Source: an uncultured Muribaculaceae bacterium (GTDB lineage: Bacteria > Bacteroidota > Bacteroidia > Bacteroidales > Muribaculaceae). From it: a DNA stretch of 64,000 bases. Below are positions 61,222-64,000 of this stretch, one piece after another (positions within the stretch are counted from its first letter, which is position 1; every line of letters begins with the position of its first letter). A model generated the notes under the pieces. The model was not told where the DNA came from. It made no database searches and saw nothing but the letters and a program-made list of their open reading frames with translations. The stretch spans positions 1 through 64,000 of the forward strand of contig CAJTPZ010000006.1 of NCBI GenBank assembly GCA_910578395.1, written 5' to 3'. Both the position numbers and the translations under genes were made by a program.

Positions 61222-62862
61222 ATGGCCAATCTCCAGGAAAAGATTTCGTCGCTGTTTCCTACGGTAAAGATAGAAGAAGCCGACACGCTTACTCTGACGC
61301 TTGAACCTGCGCAGCTTCATGACGTATGCAAGAAATTGCGTGATGATTCTGAGCTCGCGTTTGACTATCTTGAAACGATAGTGGGTATGGACTGGACGGA
61401 GTCGCTCGGCTGTGTGTATTTTCTAAATTCGACAGTTCACGGCCACACGGTCTCAATCAGAACGTCGACCACTGACCGAGAGAATCCGCATCTTCCTTCG
61501 GTCGCTGACCTTTGGGCGGTTGCAGTGACTTTTGAACGTGAGGTCTATGATTTCTTCGGAATCATATTCATCGGCAACCCTGATATGCGCCGTCTTTTCC
61601 TTAATATAGACTGGAAAGGTTATCCGTTGCGCAAGGACTACAATGACGATCCTGCTCTAAATCCGTGCTCTATGGAGAATGAGCGTCAGAGTGACGATAC
61701 ATGTGTGTACACTCTTGACGAGGATGGGAAAGTCTTAAAAAACGAGACTCCTATTTTTGCAGCGGATGATTTTGTGGTAAATATAGGCCCTCAGCATCCT
61801 GCCACTCACGGAGTGCTCCGTTTCCGCACAGCTCTCGACGGCGAGACTATAAAGAAAATTGACGTTTACATGGGCTATATCCACCGCGGTGTGGAGAAGC
61901 TATGTGAAAATCTCACATATTTCCAGACCCTTCATTACATGGATCGTCTGGACTATTTTTCGGCGCACAACTATCACCATGGTCTATGCATGTGTATAGA
62001 GAAGGCTGCCGGAATCGAGGTTCCTGAGCGAGCTCAGTACATACGAGTGATTATGGATGAGCTTTCGCGCATTGCGTCGCACTGTCTGTTTATCGGCACG
62101 TTCTGCATGGACCTCGGCGCCACGACAATGCTGTTTTACACTTTGCGCGTGAGAGAGCAGATCCTCGATATCATGGATAAGACCTGTGGCGCCCGAATGA
62201 CGTTCAATTATGACTGTATCGGTGGTGTTCTCGCAGATCTGGATCAGGATTTTGTGAAAGATGTAAAAGCTCTTCTGGCAGTCCTTCCTGACAATATCAA
62301 GGAGTACAACAAAATCTTTACGGGAAATATCATTGCCAAGAACCGTATGGAGGGAGTAGGAGTGCTGTCGCGTGAAGATGCTATCGCTTATGGATGTACC
62401 GGTCCGACGGGACGTGCGTCGGGTTGGGCGTGTGACGTGCGCAAGACCCATCCTTACTGCCTATATGCAACAATGAAAGATACCCTGAAATGGGATGAAG
62501 TCGTTATGACTGAAGGTGACAGTATGGCCCGCTTCAAGGCAAGAATCGCAGAGATGGAGCAGAGCGCCAGAATCATCGAACAGCTTATCGACAATATCCC
62601 CTCGGGAGATTATTGTGCGAAGGTACCCAAGGTGCTCAAGCTTCCCAAAGGCAATTGGTGGACTGTCGTCGAGGGATGCCGCGGACTTTTCGGAGTCTAT
62701 ATCGAGAGTGATGGCGGTGCGAATCCGTATCGTCTTAAGCTTGCCACTCCATGTCTGCCTCTTGCTGCCGCAGTGGATCACATGACTGCCGGTCAGAAGA
62801 TCGCCGATCTTATCACAATCGGTGGCTCGCTTGACTACATAGTCCCTGACATGGACCGCTGA
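61222..62862 (+). CDS. nuoC: fused complex I subunit NuoCD
   Basis: The 546-residue protein joins NuoC (about 1-150; YDFFGIIF, GYPLRKDY) to NuoD (about 185-546; NIGPQHPATHGVLRF, GYIHRGVEKL, GPTGRASGW and the final IVPDMDR). NuoD supplies the His/Tyr-lined quinone pocket. The fusion resembles that of enterobacteria, but NuoE, F and G do not follow it. Confidence 0.96.
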   Translation: MANLQEKISSLFPTVKIEEADTLTLTLEPAQLHDVCKKLRDDSELAFDYLETIVGMDWTESLGCVYFLNSTVHGHTVSIRTSTTDRENPHLPSVADLWAVAVTFEREVYDFFGIIFIGNPDMRRLFLNIDWKGYPLRKDYNDDPALNPCSMENERQSDDTCVYTLDEDGKVLKNETPIFAADDFVVNIGPQHPATHGVLRFRTALDGETIKKIDVYMGYIHRGVEKLCENLTYFQTLHYMDRLDYFSAHNYHHGLCMCIEKAAGIEVPERAQYIRVIMDELSRIASHCLFIGTFCMDLGATTMLFYTLRVREQILDIMDKTCGARMTFNYDCIGGVLADLDQDFVKDVKALLAVLPDNIKEYNKIFTGNIIAKNRMEGVGVLSREDAIAYGCTGPTGRASGWACDVRKTHPYCLYATMKDTLKWDEVVMTEGDSMARFKARIAEMEQSARIIEQLIDNIPSGDYCAKVPKVLKLPKGNWWTVVEGCRGLFGVYIESDGGANPYRLKLATPCLPLAAAVDHMTAGQKIADLITIGGSLDYIVPDMDR

Positions 62863-62916
62863 TAAGAGAAAGATTAAATCCAATATAAGCGTTACCGCAA
62901 TCAAATAGACGACGAA

Positions 62917-63993
62917 ATGTTTGACTTCTCAATCGTCACCGACTGGTTCAACAATTTCCTTGGCGGATTCCTTCCTTCGTGGCTTGTGACCGTCATCGAG
63001 TGTATCGGCATAGGCATAGGACTTCTGTTGGTCTATGCACTTCTTGCATTGTTCTATATCTATTACGAGCGTAAACTTTGCGCTGCGTTCCAGTGTCGTC
63101 TCGGCCCGAACCGAGTTGGTCCCTGGGGTTTGCTGCAGAGTTTTGCCGACATGTTTAAGATTCTTATCAAGGAGCTTATCTCGCTTGAAAAGACCGACAA
63201 GTTCCTTTTCGCTCTCGCTCCTTACTTGGTAATCATCGCTTCGATGCTTGCATTTGCGGTGCTTCCGTGGGGCAAGGGGCTTCAGATCATCGACTTCAAC
63301 ATAGGAATTTTCTTCCTGATAGCAGTCTCGTCGATCGGTGTGCTCGGCATACTTCTTGCCGGATGGTCATCCAATAACAAGTTTACTCTTATAGGCGCTA
63401 TGCGTTCAGGTGCCCAGATGGTCAGCTATGAGCTTTCGATCGGTCTGTCGGTGCTGACGATGGTCGCTTTTGCCGGTACAATGTCGATTACAGGTATTGT
63501 CGAGGCACAGAGCAATCTCTGGTTTATTTTCTCAGGTCATATTCCTGCAATCATTGCTTTTGTCATTTATATGATCGCCGGAACCGCGGAAACTAACCGT
63601 GGCCCGTTTGACCTCCCAGAGGCTGAGAGTGAGCTTACCGCCGGATATCATACTGAATATTCCGGTATCCACTTCGGTTTCTTCTATCTGGCCGAGTACC
63701 TGAACCTGTTTATTGTTTCGGGTGTAGCTTCTCTGCTCTTTCTTGGCGGCTGGATGCCTCTCCATATTCCCGGACTTGACGGTTTCAACCATATAATGGA
63801 TTATATACCCGGTGTATTCTGGTTTATCGGCAAGGCATTCCTTCTCTCATTCGTCATCATCTGGTTCAAGTGGACATTCCCTCGTCTGCGTATCGACCAA
63901 CTTCTTTCGCTCGAGTGGAAGTACCTTCTCCCGATCAATCTGGTGAATCTGGTGCTGATGGTCATTATCATTGTCAGTGGCTTCCACTTCTGA
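62917..63993 (+). CDS. nuoH: complex I subunit NuoH
   Basis: The 358-residue membrane subunit has about eight helices and the conserved loops YYERKLCAAFQCRLGPNRVG, LLQSFADMFK, AETNRGPFDLPEAESEL and FKWTFPRLRIDQL. It forms the junction between the quinone site and the proton pumps. It directly follows nuoCD. The remaining nuo genes must lie beyond the window end. Confidence 0.97.
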   Translation: MFDFSIVTDWFNNFLGGFLPSWLVTVIECIGIGIGLLLVYALLALFYIYYERKLCAAFQCRLGPNRVGPWGLLQSFADMFKILIKELISLEKTDKFLFALAPYLVIIASMLAFAVLPWGKGLQIIDFNIGIFFLIAVSSIGVLGILLAGWSSNNKFTLIGAMRSGAQMVSYELSIGLSVLTMVAFAGTMSITGIVEAQSNLWFIFSGHIPAIIAFVIYMIAGTAETNRGPFDLPEAESELTAGYHTEYSGIHFGFFYLAEYLNLFIVSGVASLLFLGGWMPLHIPGLDGFNHIMDYIPGVFWFIGKAFLLSFVIIWFKWTFPRLRIDQLLSLEWKYLLPINLVNLVLMVIIIVSGFHF

Positions 63994-64000
63994 AATCAAC

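Noticed and set aside
1..64000. tRNA genes, CRISPR arrays, insertion sequences, prophage or defence islands
   Set aside because: I scanned for T-loop/CCA patterns, regular spaced repeats, transposase or integrase motifs and found none.

Overview
The window is a chromosomal segment of a Bacteroidota bacterium, order Bacteroidales. This rests on promoters of the Bacteroidota sigma-ABfr type (TTTG or TTG, about 19-21 bp, then TAnnTTTG) ahead of many genes, few Shine-Dalgarno sites, a fused nuoCD in a complex I operon without nuoEFG, lipoproteins with DUF4369/TlpA and DUF5106 thioredoxin folds, DUF4831 and DUF695 proteins, a type IX-like C-terminus, and exported GH20/GH36/GH43 enzymes. Muribaculaceae is my best guess at family level, as inference only. 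I see no tRNA, rRNA, CRISPR array, insertion sequence or prophage; most of the segment is core genome.

Region 1 (1-8864) looks like a C4-dicarboxylate locus. A cobalamin riboswitch leads into a DASS-family dicarboxylate/Na+ symporter. Facing it are aspartate 4-decarboxylase and the aspartate:alanine antiporter AspT, and diverging from aspT is a DcaP-like outer-membrane porin. A secreted protein with a duplicated module and a type IX-like tail follows.

Region 2 (8865-22600) is mainly housekeeping: rplY-pth-hslR (minus), a lipoprotein, gapA, a decayed CarboxypepD_reg/TonB-plug pseudogene, an ABC-F ATPase, a 78-residue protein, a Crp/Fnr regulator, an rRNA cytosine-C5 methyltransferase, a DUF5106 thioredoxin-like protein, clpC and a GH43 lipoprotein.

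Region 3 (22600-32140) has FKBP-proC, a TlpA-like lipoprotein divergent from the tightly packed meaB-mutS-rlmH-aguB operon, and guaA. MeaB protects the B12-dependent methylmalonyl-CoA mutase, so it is a second link to B12 and succinate/propionate metabolism.

Region 4 (32140-32880) is the longest non-coding stretch. It holds the guaA promoter, an unassigned structured element of about 340 nt ending in a strong hairpin, and the cutC promoter with an overlapping 21-residue leader ORF. It is followed by cutC, a transglutaminase-like exported protein and a DUF695 protein.

Region 5 (36690-47800) carries nfo, an MFS sugar transporter gene broken by an 11-bp tandem duplication, an ATGA-coupled trio (DEDDy exonuclease, lipoprotein, MBL-fold hydrolase), a small lipoprotein, and a GH36/TrmH/GH20 group.

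Region 6 (47800-64000) has ftsK-lolA-like-trxB (minus), a phosphoglucomutase, gluQ, a minus-strand operon of nnr, DUF4831, a lone FecCD-type permease and a parvulin-like lipoprotein, and finally nuoA-B-CD-H, which continues past the window end.
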